Part shown: one piece after another, positions 1 through 11,461 of the stretch | Position numbering within the stretch: the first letter of the stretch is position 1 | Layout of the letters: each line of letters opens with the position of its first letter | Assembly (NCBI GenBank): GCA_012064385.1 | Contig: QRDG01000473.1 | Span: 2,250,528-2,314,527 of the forward strand | Direction: 5' to 3' | Length of the DNA: 64,000 nt | From: Puccinellia tenuiflora | Taxonomy: Eukaryota; Streptophyta; Magnoliopsida; Poales; Poaceae | The notes under the pieces: generated by a model | The model's input: only the letters and a program-made list of their open reading frames with translations | Told to the model about the DNA's origin: nothing | The model's database searches: none | Position numbers and translations under genes: made by a program

Positions 1-417
1 ATAACCTGAGTAGACGTCCAGGAAGCAGAGGCGCTCGCAGCCTGCCGTCGAGTAGACAATTTGGTCGATGCGCGGCAAGGGGAAGTGATCCTTTGGACAA
101 CACTTGTTTAACAAAGTGAAGTCGACACACATGCGGAGTATGTCTGTGTTTTTCTTTGGTACCAGTACAGGGTTAGCCACCCAGTCTGATTTCTTGATCT
201 CTCGGATGAAATTGGCTGCCAGGAGCCTGTCGATTTCCTGCCTGATGGCAAGACGCTTCGGCTTGGCGAAGTGGCGCATAGTTTGCTTGACGGGTCTTGC
301 GTTAGGCAAGATCTGTAACTCGTGCTCGGCGAATTCCCTGGGTATGCCTGGCATGTCGGCTGGGCACCAGGCGAACATATCCTAGTTCTCATGCAGGAAC
401 TCGATGAGCGCGCTTTC
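1..417 (-). pseudogene. gypsy reverse transcriptase, N-terminal part
   Basis: Minus-strand translation shows typical gypsy RT blocks: a WCPADMPGI linker segment, then RLLAANFIREI, NPVLVPKK, MCVDFTLLNK and FLDVYSGY at the window edge. The frame is the same as that of the protease ORF at 418-1545. It is separated from it by stop codons at 418-420 and 382-384; the second replaces what is usually a tryptophan. The catalytic YxDD box would lie outside the window. This is a dead copy of a retrotransposon polymerase. Confidence 0.82.
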
Positions 418-1545
418 CTATGCAGGAGGCAAGCTTGTCGAGATGAGGGCTGTCTTCTTAGGGTCAGTCGAATGTATCTGGTGCGCCCTTGTGTCGTTGG
501 TCGCATTGAAGGACGACTCGTACGGTGATTTTTTGCCCTCAGGGAAGAGGGTGCGATCGTTGGTGAGCGCTAGCTCCTGGAGCTGCTCCTGGGCTCCAAA
601 CGACTCAGAGATCTTGTTGAACTTGCGGTCGCACTCATCGGACCGCTCAAAGTCGCCGTTGACGGTGATGGTCCCATAAGGTCCTGGCATCTTGAGCTTG
701 AGGTAGGCATAATGTGGTATTTCCATGAATTTGGCATAAGATGGTCGCCCGAGGATGACATGGTACTGCGACTTCCAGTCCACCACCTCAAACTCTATTT
801 TCTCCTTTCTGAAGTTCTTTGGCTCGCCAAAGATGATGTCGAGCATTATCGTGCCCAGGGGATACACCGGCCGCCCCGGCACGATTCCACGGAAGGTGTT
901 GACCGATGGCGCGAGATTGGTTGTTAGTATGTTCATCCCGCGCAGCGTGTCGGTGAACATGATGTTGATGCCGCTGCCGCCATCCATGAAGACGTGGCTC
1001 ATCGCGAAGCCGCCGATCTGGGCGTCGAGAACGAGGGCTGCGTGGCCTGGCCATGGTACTTGCGGTGGGTGATCCTCGCGAGAGTAAACGATGCTCGCGT
1101 GAGACCACCTGAGGTACTCCGGCAGAGCCGGTGGTGATTTGACGGTGAGGTGCACTTGCCTCGTTATTAGCTTCTGGTCCCGGTTGGAAGGGCATCCCTT
1201 CTGTATCATGAACATGCGCCTGACAGGTTTCGGGTAGGGATCTTCGCCTGCTTGGGGTTCCTCGATGCGTGGTTGGAGTTGGATAGCTCCCGCCATATGT
1301 CCTGGTGGGGGCAGAGCCGGGGCAGGTGGCGCTCCGATGGCTGGCGCACCTGGTACGATTTGCGCTTGCTGCTGGAGAAGGCGTGTGTATTCCGCATGCA
1401 GTTCTTGAAAGCCCTCGCAATCCTTCAAGAGGTGGCGGGACGTGAGGTTGCCATGGTCATCACTGAACATGTGGAACCTGCAAGCTCCTTGCGGGTAGGG
1501 GGAGGCCGCGGTACTCGCCCGTTGCGCGGCTGGCGTGGTCGCCAC
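418..1545 (-). pseudogene. gypsy protease region
   Basis: This 375-codon frame continues gag after a frameshift in the overlap at 1425-1545, where gag sequence (FSDDHGN) appears in this frame. It carries a retropepsin-like active site, FMDGGSGINIM, followed by a segment ending in the flap/ILGRPSY motif usual for these proteases. It would cleave the Gag-Pol polyprotein in virus-like particles. The frame ends at a stop at 418, after which the same frame runs on into RT, so the polyprotein is interrupted. Confidence 0.8.
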
Positions 1546-3605
1546 TCCTGCTTGATGTTTTTGTTGTCCCTATAACCGGTTGTTCGGCTGCCACTTTCAT
1601 AGCGACAGCTGTCACGGTTTCTTTGCTCGCGGCTATCGGGAAAACCCGCTGCCACGAGTTCTGCACCTTCGTTGTCATCATATGCTCGCGACTTCCACTT
1701 GCGGCGGCGATCGCTGCTGCGATGACTCCAGTGGCCTTGGTCGCCGTTCTCCACGGGTGTACCGTTGCGCTCGTTGCGTATAGAGTCTTCTCCGTCTGCC
1801 CACTCATTAGCAATTTGCATGAGGTGAGCGATGGTCTTTGGCTTTATTCTTCCGAGCGTCTCCTTCAGCTCGAGTCGATAGACGCCTCGGGTGAACGAGT
1901 ATATCACATTGTCTTCTGAGATCCTCTCCGCCGAGTTACGGAGGAGGGTCCACCGTTGAATGTACTCGCGCAGCGTCTCGTCCGATCGCTGCTTGCAAGC
2001 TCGAAGTTCTTCGAACGAGGCGGGTCGTTTGCATGTGCCAGCGAAGTTGCGGATGAAGTCCTCGCCGAAATCTTCCCAGCAAGTATATGCTCCCCGCGGC
2101 AGGCTTTTAAGCCAGGCTCGGGCAGACCCTGTGAGCATCAGCTGAATGTATTGCATGGCCGTAGACGTGGAACCTCTCTGGCAAGTTACTGCCGTGAGGT
2201 AGTCCTCCAGCCAGGCGGAGGGTTCTTGTAGGCCATCATACTTTGGGGTCTCAGATGTTAATCTGAAACCCTTTGGCATCCTTGTTTCTCGGATACGGCG
2301 ACTGAAGCATAGTGCTCCGCAAGGTTCGAACTCTTCTTCACAGTCTGGGTCGTCGCTGCTCGTGTCGCGTGCAGCCCGCCTCGAGCGGTTCTTGTTGACC
2401 TTGTTCTGCGTGATGACGTTGCGTGCGTCCTCACCTTCCGTGAGGTGATATCGATCTTCTCGTCTGCGAGTTGCGCGATGTCTTCGATCGCGGGTGGCAC
2501 GGTTTTCGCAGTCATGAGCGGCACGCTCGTTGTTTACGCACATGATGCGATCCTCCTGATCGCGAGCAGTTCGGTCGCCAAGGTGGCGAGTCCGCGGTTC
2601 ATGCCGTGGGCTTTGTTGGCGCCGGGGGGGCGCGTTGTTGGTAGTCGCTGCAGCTGCGGTTGGTTGTGGTGGTTCTTCTGGTATCAGCTCCGCACCTGCC
2701 ATACTGACGAACTTGATTTGCTGTCGGTGCAAGGCCGCGCGAGGGTCCTCCTCCGGTGGTTGTGTCGCTTGCAGGTACGTGGCCACCGACATGAGGGCGC
2801 CGGTAGCTGTTTTGGGGATTGGTATTCCCCCGTCGCCCAGAGACATGGAGTCCTCCAAGTTTCGGGTGACAGCAGTCCTTGCCCTCTCCGGCATACGTAG
2901 GTAACGAGGCCAATCACGGGAAGGTTGAGATCGCCCCGATGACTGGACGGATAAATCCGCCCTTCGCGCGCTTGACAGGCTAGCTTGCCTTCTTCTTTCC
3001 GCGAGGAGGCTCTCCTGCTCCTTTAGCTTGATGCCTTCCTGCCATAGCAGGTACTGGTAGCATTGCAGGTCTTCAGCCGTGGCATCTTTCACCGGAGCGC
3101 CATCCGCTACAGCCTTTATCGCTTTTTCACCCATAGCTTGGGTGATGTGCAGTTGAGTTCATCCGTTCTGCAGGGTTACTGTGAACGGGTATGTGCGTGG
3201 CTCGGGTGGAGCGCTTGGTGATGCTGCCGTTATGATGGCCGTTCCCGCGGCTGGTGCAGCGGGTGCTATCATGTACACTTGCATGGGGAGGATGCGCGGA
3301 ACCTCCTCCGGGTCCGAGTCGTCTCCAAAGACAGACTCGAAGTCTGCTTGATTTCCGCTAGCGAAGTCCGAAGGGCTCGATGGTGGGGTCAATGAAGTAT
3401 AGGGCACGACTGCCCACTCAGTCGTGCACGCAAAAGTGGTGGTTGGCGATGATGATCGCGTTGTCGCAGTCGAGAACGACGCGATCTCCTTGGGCGATTT
3501 GTCTGAGGATTCGTCGTTGGTGGGCACGGCGGTAGATCCGCGAAGGACGGTCGTGTGATCGGCGAGTGCGGGCTGAATCCCAGAGAGCCGAAGAAGATCG
3601 TCCAT
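1425..3605 (-). pseudogene. gypsy gag polyprotein, broken by one stop
   Basis: Two ORFs (3605-3159 and 3134-1425) share one frame and are split only by a TGA at 3157-3159, so they were once a gag of roughly 720 codons. The second half contains the retrotransposon gag core: a YDGLQEPSAWLEDYL segment, then AMQYIQLMLTGSARAWL, then FIRNFAGTCKRP and the LREYIQRW motif. The N-terminal extension is proline- and alanine-rich. Gag would form the particle coat; here the stop and a downstream frameshift make it non-functional. Confidence 0.82.
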
Positions 3606-3692
3606 TGCAGATCCGGCGAGTCGCCGGTTTTCGATGATGAAACCGCCGAATCCGTAGATCCAACACTAGTCTTTCCCACAGACGGCGCCAAT

Positions 3693-4128
3693 TGACGTGG
3701 GGTTACCACGCCAAATCCCTCGGAGGTCATCCTCGGGTTGAAAGAAGAGGAGAAGATGGTGGTGTTGGTAGATTCGTTGGCTGACAAGCGTGGTTTACCC
3801 AGGTTCAGGCCCCCGAAGGTAAAACCCTACGTCCTGCTTGTCTGGTATTGATTGATAAGGTTACAGCGGGGCTACAATGGTGAGATCGAGAGATGTGATC
3901 TCGCTAGGGTTCTGGTGGCTGGTTTTCTGCGTGTCCCTTGTCGGCGGCCCTCCCAGCCCTTAAATAGTGGGGCTGGGTCTCGGTAATCCTCTACCGACTA
4001 GGATTACAACTGATCTTGGTTCTGTCTAGTCTTAGACTTGTTTCCTTCAGTATGGGCCTTTCTATCGGCTTTGTTCCGCGGACCACGATGATGTTTAAAC
4101 ACCAGGTATCCACCCACGTCATGTAACA
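3693..4128 (-). repeat. LTR of the gypsy element (5' LTR on the minus strand)
   Basis: On the minus strand the LTR begins TGTTACATGACGTGGG and ends CCCCACGTCA, giving TG...CA ends and a length near 436 bp. The next bases toward gag are ATTGGCGCCGTCTGTGGG, a primer-binding-site-like sequence. Beyond the LTR start, from 4129, the DNA is ADH intron 1. The candidate target duplication is AGCTA at 4129-4133, but its partner is outside the window. The inner LTR edge is inferred from the TG/CA rule without a second LTR to compare. Confidence 0.72.
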
Positions 4129-4150
4129 AGCTAGTATTTCAAGAACGAAC

Positions 4151-4184
4151 CTCTGCACTTGATCACCTTCCCGGCGGTCGTCAT
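4151..4184 (-). pseudogene. Adh: ADH copy A: exon 1 only, split by the gypsy insertion
   Basis: The 34-nt exon encodes MTTAGKVIKCR plus one base and ends at a GT donor (GTTCG). It matches exon 1 of the intact copies apart from A2T. The 5' untranslated leader and TATA box upstream are conserved. About 22 bp into intron 1 the sequence switches to the gypsy LTR at 4128. Exons 2-9 are not seen, so they either lie left of the window beyond the gypsy element or are lost. The reading as exon 1 is firm because promoter, start codon and splice donor all align with copies B, C and D. Confidence 0.88.
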
Positions 4185-4880
4185 TGCTTTCGGTCGCTAG
4201 CTAGCTCCAAGAACTGAAAGACAAAGATCGATCTTTGTTGCTATGTCTAGTTTGCCTACGTTGATTAAACGTTGGTGAGGAAGAAAAGGCGAGGCGAGCC
4301 CTGTATATATACTGTTGCTGGATGAATTATCAAGTTATTAAGGTTAGCTTGGAGTGCAAGAGGGGAATAAGAAGGATTTTTTTTTTTCCGGCACAAGCTG
4401 CTGCTTCTGTTCGTCCGCGGTTCTGTCTGCTTGTGTGTCCGCCGGTTTGTTGTGACGTGATCAAGCGGCTATAGGTCAACGGCAGTAAAAAAAAGATTAA
4501 AAACTAGCGGCAAGGCATGGGGAGAGCTGACTTGGAGACCAAAACCGGGGCAGGCTTCAGTATGACCATGAAAAACAACATCGAGCCCTCTCTCGACGTT
4601 TTGCAACAGGCGTCGCCTTGCTAGAAGAATATACCCTCTGCATATGCCGGTTAGTGCATGGGTGCTGGATTAGTCAGTTTTCTATTTTACTTTTCTCTGG
4701 AAAGATTCATAAGCCTCTAGAATACGAATATTTTACAAAATATATCACGTAAGTCAGAGAAAACCTAGAGAGTTAGTACTTTGAGTGTACCATGCCACCA
4801 CTCCTTCTCCGCGGGCAAATCGTCGTCCCCTCCTCCTCCCCTGAACTGGCCGGTGTGGGAATGCGAGGAGGCCTCAATCT
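4185..4880 (-). promoter_or_regulatory. Promoter of ADH copy A
   Basis: A TATATATA box lies at 4304-4311, 120 bp upstream of the ATG. The motif ACCAAAACCGGGGCA (plus strand) at 4538-4552 is identical in copies B and C. Read on the gene strand it joins a GCCCC and a GGTTT core, the two half-motifs known from the anaerobic response element of maize Adh1. Homology with the copy B promoter continues to about 4830. The regulatory role is inferred from that similarity. Confidence 0.7.
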
Positions 4881-4884
4881 ACCA

Positions 4885-5874
4885 GATGAAATTTTACTTT
4901 TTTCGTGACAACTAGTACACATAAAACAAATTCACTAGCAAGGATTAATTGTTTTGAATTTTTCTTCAATTTTGAGTTTTTTTAAAGCAGGGTTAAAATG
5001 GCTGACATGGCTATTCAAAGAAAGGGGTCAAATATTTCAAAATTCTCGATGGTACTTTTTGTAATCACTACATGTGTATCATAAATTGATTTTTAACAAT
5101 TTATGGGAACAAATTATCACACAATTGTAGTTGAAAATTGATTCACTTTCGAAAAATGGATATGAAGTTATTTAAATGGGAGAAAGTAGTAAAAAGTGAG
5201 AATGTTTATAATATTTGGAAATTTTAGTTAAATATAATCTACTATGTGTGAAAATTAGATTGGCACCATTTTGCACCATATTATTTGTATTTACTTCACA
5301 AAAAACTATTTTTGCAACTTAAAAAATGGAAAATGATATTCTTACAAATAGTTTGATACAATCACTTTGACACTATTGTTTTCTATGCCAAGATACTCCT
5401 ATGTTCCAAATATGGTCATATTATCATGAACTATGCCATGCATATGGCCATCACCTTGATCATTTGGTACAAAACTCATATATGATAGTCTGTTTGTGAA
5501 GATTTCTTCTAAGAAGTTGTCATACTAGAAGTTTCACATTTTTCGTAGCAACTAGTACACATAAAAGGACTCAATGAGGAAGGATTGCATTTTTGAATTT
5601 TCTTCATTTTCTTTGAGTTTTCTCAAAATATGGTCAAAATGGACAATATAGATATTCATAGAAAGGGGTCAAATATTTTAAAATCTCGGTAGTTCCTTTT
5701 TGTAATCACTACTTGTGTACCTAGCTTAAAATGATTTTGGAAATTTTTAGGATCAAATTATCACACTGTTGCAGTTCAAAATTGATTTATTTTCAAGAAA
5801 CGGGCATAGAGTTATGTAAATGGGAGGAAGTATCTAGAAAGTGAGAAATTTCATAATATTTGGAAATTGTACAT
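4885..5874. repeat. Approximately 650-bp dispersed/tandem repeat, left part
   Basis: AT-rich DNA with recurring landmarks: GCAACTAGTACACATAAAA, GGCTATTCATAGAAAGGGGTC, and a CCAAGATACxCCTAT...AAATATGG segment near 5390. The same landmarks recur at 25198, 26011, 32402, 33240, 51670 and 52320. No coding frame is supported. The array is interrupted at 5879 by the copia element, and its other half resumes at 25066-25071. The tandem copies at 51455-52640 abut a CACTA-type terminus, which suggests this is CACTA-derived filler. Confidence 0.75.
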
Positions 5875-5879
5875 CAAAT

Positions 5880-7541
5880 TGAAGGGTTCGCAACATAGAA
5901 AACAAAAAATTTCCTACGCAACAAGGCGGAAGAAACCCAAACAAGATCGCGATCTACTAGATGGAGGTAGCAAGAAGGAGATCGAATCTCACCCTCGAAG
6001 AAAACCGAGCGTGTTTTGTTGAGGCAGGGGTTGGCTAGTCGATCCCCGCAACTAGACTTATCTAGTTGCGAGGAGATGTATTATCCGATCCGAAGCGCCG
6101 CACGAGCAGCACCTCCGCGGTATCCACACGTACAGCTCGATGAAGACTCCTTGATCTTGATCCCGGAAGAGGTGAAGGAGAGGCTCGCGAGATCTCAGCA
6201 GCACGGCGACGGTGTGGTGGTGGAGATCCCGGCAGGGCTTCGCCAAGCGGCTGCGGGAGAGGAGAGGGAGAGGAGGAGCAGGGGGCGGCGGCTAGGGAGG
6301 GGTGCGTGGGGGACAGCCTTGCGCCCTGGCCCTCCTTTTATAGGAGGCCAGGGGTGCACCTCCCTCCTCTAGGGCCGGCGGCCAAGGGGTGCCTTGGCCC
6401 CCAAGGCACCACCTAGGGTTAGGGTTCGACCCCCCTTCTGCCCTAGCCGCATGGGCCTGGTGCTGTCAGCCCATGTGGGCTGCCGCAGCACCCCTCGGTC
6501 CATGTGGACCCCACACGTCAGGTGGGCCCACTTCTAGAACCTTCTGGAACCTTCTAGAAACTTCCGGTACCCTGCCGGAAAATTCCCGAACTTTTCCGAC
6601 GCCTCCGGAAACCACTTTCCTTATATGAATTTTATTCTCCGGACTCTTCCGGAGCTCCTCGTGATGTCTAGGATCTCATCCGAGTCTCCGAATCAACATT
6701 CGTTCACACCATCAATTATCTCAAGCCATAATTACATCGAAGCGTTAAGTGTGTGACCCTACAGGTTCGAGAACATGCAGACATGATCCAATAAATAATC
6801 AATAGTGGGACCGGGATGCCCATATTTATTCCTACATATTCAACGAAGTACTTTATCGGTTGAACCACATTGTCCGGGATTCAATTAATCCATATACGAT
6901 TTCTTTTGTCTCATGATATTTTACTTGCCCGAGACTTAATCACCAATATCTCCATATCTGATTAATCTCGTTTCCAACAAGTTCTCTTTACTCGTTCCTT
7001 AGAATAGGATCCTTATGACTAGCTACTTAGTCATATGCTTGCAAGCTTTTGGATGCTATGCTATCGAGAGGGCCCCGAGATATCTATCCACTGCTTGGAC
7101 GGACAAATCCCAATCTTGATTCATGTGACCCAACAACCTATCATTGGAGATACATGAAAAACACCTTTATAATCACCTAGTTACGAAGTGACGTTTGATG
7201 TCCACAAGTATTCCTCCGGTAGACGGGAGTGACATAACCTCATGGTCTAAGGAAACTATATTTGACATCTATTAAAATGGGTCTGTCCATTATATCATCT
7301 CCTATGATATAACTCCGTTTATCTAGTGATTCATAAATCCTTGGTTAGGAAACTTCTAATCAACACTTGATCAAAATAACTTTTTATGCGAGGCTTACTA
7401 GGGACACTTTGTCGTTTATATTCCACACATATATTTGTTTCCGGTTAATACAATTATAGCATGGATAATAAACATTTATTATGAACGGGAAATATGATAA
7501 TTAATAATCTTTATTATTGCCTCTTGGGCATATCTCCAACA
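5880..7541 (-). repeat. Copia 3' LTR (left)
   Basis: On the minus strand the LTR starts TGTTGGAGATATGCCC (plus end at 7541) and ends CGAACCCTTCA (plus start at 5880), 1662 bp. Next to its start lies the purine-rich tract GGTGGGAGAC, as expected for the 3' LTR. It is closely similar to the right LTR (21629-25065 once the solo LTR is removed). It holds no gene; ORFs inside it are chance frames in GC-rich leader sequence. Confidence 0.92.
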
Positions 7542-7628
7542 GTCTCCCACCTACACTAGAGTCAATAATCTAGTTTACATTTGTAACAATCTAACACCCA
7601 TGGCCTCGTGGTGCTGATCATGTTTTGC

Positions 7629-9354
7629 TCATGGAAGAGGTTTAGTCAACGGATCTGAATGTGCCAGATCCGTATGCACCTTGCAAATCTCTATGTCTCC
7701 ATCTCGGACATTCTCAAGAAAATTGTGAAAGCGGCGCTTGATATGCTTTATGTTCTTGTGTGAAGTTGGCTCTTTGGCAAGAGAAATTGCACTTGTATTA
7801 TCACAGTATAGGGCTAAAGGCCTTGACGCACTTGGAACCACACCCAGCTCGAAGAGGAACTCTTTCATCCAGACTGCTTCACTTGCTGCCGAAGAGGCTG
7901 CCACATATTCCGCTTCAGTTGAAGATTTCACCACCACGCTTTGCTTGGAACTTCTCCAGCTCACAGCGCCACCATTTAGAATAAACACGTATCCGGACTG
8001 AGACTTAGAATCATCCGGATCAGTATCCCAACTAGCATCGATGTAACCATTTACGACAAGCTCTTGGTCACCTCCATACACGAGAAACATTTCCTTAGTT
8101 CTTTTCAGATACTTAAGGATATTTTTAACTGTTGTCCAGTGTTCCACTCCTGGATCACTCTGGTACCTGCTGGTTAGACCAACAGCATGGCACACAACAT
8201 GTCTAGTACATAGCTGGACATACATGATAGAGCCTATGGGTGAGGCATTGGGAACATCGTTCATCCTCTCTCTATCTTGTGCCATGAATGGACATTGAGT
8301 CTTACTCAACATCTTACCATGCAACATTGGTAAGAACCCCTTCTTCGAATCTTCCATTCTGAACTTCTTCAGAACTTTTTCAAGGTATGTACTCTGTGAA
8401 AACCCTATTCGGCGTCTTGATCTATCTCTATAGATTTTAATGCCTAAATTATACGCTGCTTCGCCAAGGTCTTTCATTGAAAAACTCTTATTCAAATAAG
8501 CCTTTACACTTTCAAGTAGTTCTATATCATTTCCAGTCAACAATATGTCATCCACATACAGTATTAGAAAAGCTAATGAACTCCCACTCACTTTCTTGTA
8601 AATACAGGCCTCTTCATAAGTTTGGACAAATCCAAACCCTTTGATCACTTCATCAAACCGGAGATTCCAACTGTGTGATGCTTGCTTCAGTCCATAAATG
8701 GACCTCTGAAGTTTGCACACTTTGTCAGCATCCTTAGGATCGACAAAACCTTTGGGCTGTACCATGTACAACTCTTCCTTAATATGGCCATTAAGGAACG
8801 CGGTCTTGACATCCATTTGCCAAATTCATAATCCGGACAGATTTCAGCATCGCTACAGGTGAGAAAGTCTCATCGTAGTCAACTCCTTGAATTTGTCGGA
8901 AACCCTTTGCGACAAGTCGTGCTTTATATACGGTGACATTACCGTCAGCATCTGTTTTTCTTTTGAATATCCATTTATTCTCAACGGCCTTGCGGTCGTT
9001 CGATAAGTCCACCAAAGTCCATACTTGGTTTTCATACATGGATTTCATTTCGGATTTCATGGCTCCTAGCCATTTATCGGAGTCAGGGCTCATCATCGCT
9101 TCCTCATAGTTCGCAGGTTCATCGTTGTCCAACAACATGACATTCATGACAGGGTTGTACCAATCAGGGGTGGTACGTTCCCTCGTTGATCTGCGAGGTT
9201 CAGTAGCAGCTTTGTCCGGAGCATTATGATCATTATCATTTGCTTCTTCTTCAGGTGGCGAAGGCTGCTCTGGAACATCTTCCAGCTCTGCGCTATTCGG
9301 CATCTCAAGAACAGGTTCGACAACCTCGTCAAGCTCTACTTTCCTCCCACTCAT
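7629..9354 (-). pseudogene. Copia RT / RNase H, distal part
   Basis: The ORF 8816-7629 begins within the RT (MDVKTAFLNGHIKEELYM), contains the catalytic YVDDILLTGND block, and continues into RNase H: a DASWDTD motif, then SSTEAEYVA, then YCDNTSAI. It ends LTKPLP, near the usual end of copia polyproteins. The upstream frame 9354-8791 carries the RT N-terminus (TPDWYNPVMN, KARLVAKGF). The two are put out of frame by a deletion of about 26 bp at 8823-8827 relative to the second copy at 9870-9910. Confidence 0.88.
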
Positions 9355-10561
9355 TTCTTTTGAGCGAAACTCCTTCTCCAGAAAGGAACCGTTCTTGGCA
9401 ACAAAGATCTTGCTTTCAGTTCTGTGGTAGAAGGTATACCCAATAGTTTCCTTAGGTTATCCTATGAAGACACATTTTTCCGATTTTAATGCCTAAAATA
9501 TACGCTGCTTCGCCAAGGTCTTCCATTGAAAAACTCTTATTCAAATAAGCCTTTACACTTTCAAGTAGTTCTATATCATTTCCAGTCAACAATATATCAT
9601 CCACATACAGTATTAGAAAAGCTAATGAACTCCCACTAACTTTCTTGTAAATACAGGCCTCTTCATAAGTTTGGACAAATCCAAACCCTTTGATCACTTC
9701 ATCAAACCGGAGATTCCAACTGTGTGATGCTTGCTTCAGTCCATAAATGGACCTCTGAAGTTTGCACACTTTGTCAGCACCCTTAGGATCGACAAAACCT
9801 TTGGGATGTACCATGTACAACTCTTCCTTAATGTGTCCATTCAGGAACGCGGTTTTGACATCCATTTGCCAAATTTCATAATCATGAAAAGCAGCAATAG
9901 CCAACATAATCCGGACAGATTTCAGCATCGCTACCGGTGAGAAAGTCTCATCATAGTCAACTCCTTGAATTTGTCGGAACCCCTTTGCGACAAGTCGTGC
10001 TTTATATATGGTGACATTACCGTCAGCGTCTGTTTTACTTTTGAATATCCATTTATTCTCAACGGCCTTGCGGTCGTTCGGTAAGTCTACCAAAGTCCAT
10101 ACTTGGTTTTCATACATGGATTTCATTTCGGATTTCATGGCTCCTAGCCATTTATCGGAGTCAGGGCTCATCATTGCTTCCTCATAGTTCGCAGGTTCAT
10201 CGTTGTCCAACAACATGACATTCATGACAGGGTTGTACCAATCAGGGGTGGTACGTTCCCTCGTCGATCTGCGAGGTTCAGTAGCTTTGTTCGGAGCATT
10301 ATGATCATTATCATTTTCTTCTTGTTCTGGTGGCGAAGGCTGCTCTGGAACATCTTCCAGCTCTGCGCTATTCGACATCTCAAGAATAGGTTCGACAACC
10401 TCGTCAAGCTCTACTTTCCTCCCACTCACTTCTTTCGAGAGAAACTCCTTCTCCAGAAAGGAACCGTTCTTGGCAACAAAGATCTTGCCTTCAGTTCTGT
10501 GGTAGAAGGTATACCCAATAGTTTCCTTAGGGTATCCTATGAAGACGCATTTTTCCGATTT
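8438..10561 (-). repeat. Tandem duplication of about 1.05 kb inside the copia pol gene
   Basis: The segment 8438-9486 (1049 bp) is repeated as 9487-10561 (1075 bp). The three junction points share GATTT at 8433-8437, 9482-9486 and 10557-10561. The unit covers the integrase C-terminus through the middle of RT. The length difference is mainly the 26-bp deletion in the left copy. The duplicated units differ at scattered bases, so the event is not very recent. Confidence 0.9.
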
Positions 10562-10810
10562 GGGTTCGAGCTTATCAGGTTGAAGTCTTTTCACATAAGC
10601 TTCGCTACCCCAAACTTTAAGAAACGATAACTTTGGCTTCTTGCCAAACCATAGCTCGTATGGAGTCGTCTCAACGGATTTTGATGGTGCCCTATTTAAA
10701 GTGAATGCGGCTGTCTCTAATGCATAGCTCCAAAATGATAGTGGCAGATCAGTAAGAGACATCATAGATCGCACCATATCCAGTAAAGTATGATTACGAC
10801 GTTCAGACAC
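9452..10810 (-). pseudogene. Copia integrase C-terminus and RT, second copy
   Basis: The 452-codon frame starts in the late integrase (RNHTLLDMVRSMMSLTDLPL), passes the GKKPKLSFLKVWG block and reaches RT with YVDDILLTGND. It then ends abruptly, because after AAYILGIKI the duplicated unit restarts at integrase-type sequence in another frame. Upstream, stops and frameshifts separate it from the integrase core at 10956-11384. It is a rearranged, non-functional retrotransposon polyprotein. Confidence 0.88.
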
Positions 10811-10955
10811 ACCATTAGACTATGGTGTTCCAGGTGGCGTGAGTTGTGAAACAATTTCACATGTCTTTAAATGCATACCAAACTCGTAACTCAACACCTC
10901 CACGATCAGATCGGAGAAATTTTATTTTCTTGTTACGATGATTTTCTACTTCACT

Positions 10956-11384
10956 CTAAAATTCTTTGAACTTTTCAAACATTTCAGACCTGTGTTTCAT
11001 TAAATAAATATACCCATATCTACTTAAATCATTAGTGAAGGTCAAGAAATAACGATATCCACCGCGTGCTGCAACACTCATTGGACCGCACACATCAGTA
11101 TGTATAATTTCCAATAAGTCCGTTGCTCTCTCCATTGTGCCGGAGAATGGTGTTCGAGTCATCTTGCCCATGAGGCATGGTTCGCATGTTTCAAATGATT
11201 CGAAATCAAGTGAATCCAAAAGTCCATCGGAATGGAGTTTCTTCATGCGTTTTACACCAATATGACCCAAACGGCAGTGCCACAAGTATGTGGAATTATC
11301 ATCATTTAATTTACATCGTTTGGCATCAATGTTATGAACATGTGTATCGCTACTATCGAGATTCAACAGAAATAAACCATTCAC
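10956..11384 (-). pseudogene. Copia GAG-pre-integrase and integrase core fragment
   Basis: The frame shows the pre-integrase zinc-binding style segment (LWHCRLGHIGVKRMKKL), the CEPCLMGKM motif, and the start of the integrase core: a TDVCGPMSVAARGG segment, then YFLTFTNDLSRYG. This places integrase upstream of RT, diagnostic for copia. The frame ends at 10956 and resumes, shifted, at 10810. The same region is found in the isolated copia fragment at 31182-31677. Confidence 0.85.
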
Positions 11385-11461
11385 TTCACGTGCATGTCCA
11401 TAAAGATGTTATCCATATAAATAGACACACCATAGTTCTCTAATTTAAATGAATAACCGTC

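Larger units (their letters stand above)
1..4128 (-). mobile_element. Ty3/gypsy LTR retrotransposon, cut by the window edge
   Basis: The element reads right to left: LTR (3693-4128), primer-binding site with TTGGCGCCG just inside it, gag, aspartic protease, then the start of reverse transcriptase running off position 1. The order gag-protease-RT without an integrase before RT fits the gypsy superfamily. The coding part is decayed, with in-frame stops and one frameshift. Its outer LTR edge abuts intron 1 of an ADH copy, so it inserted into that gene in the same orientation. The other half lies outside the window. Confidence 0.9.
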
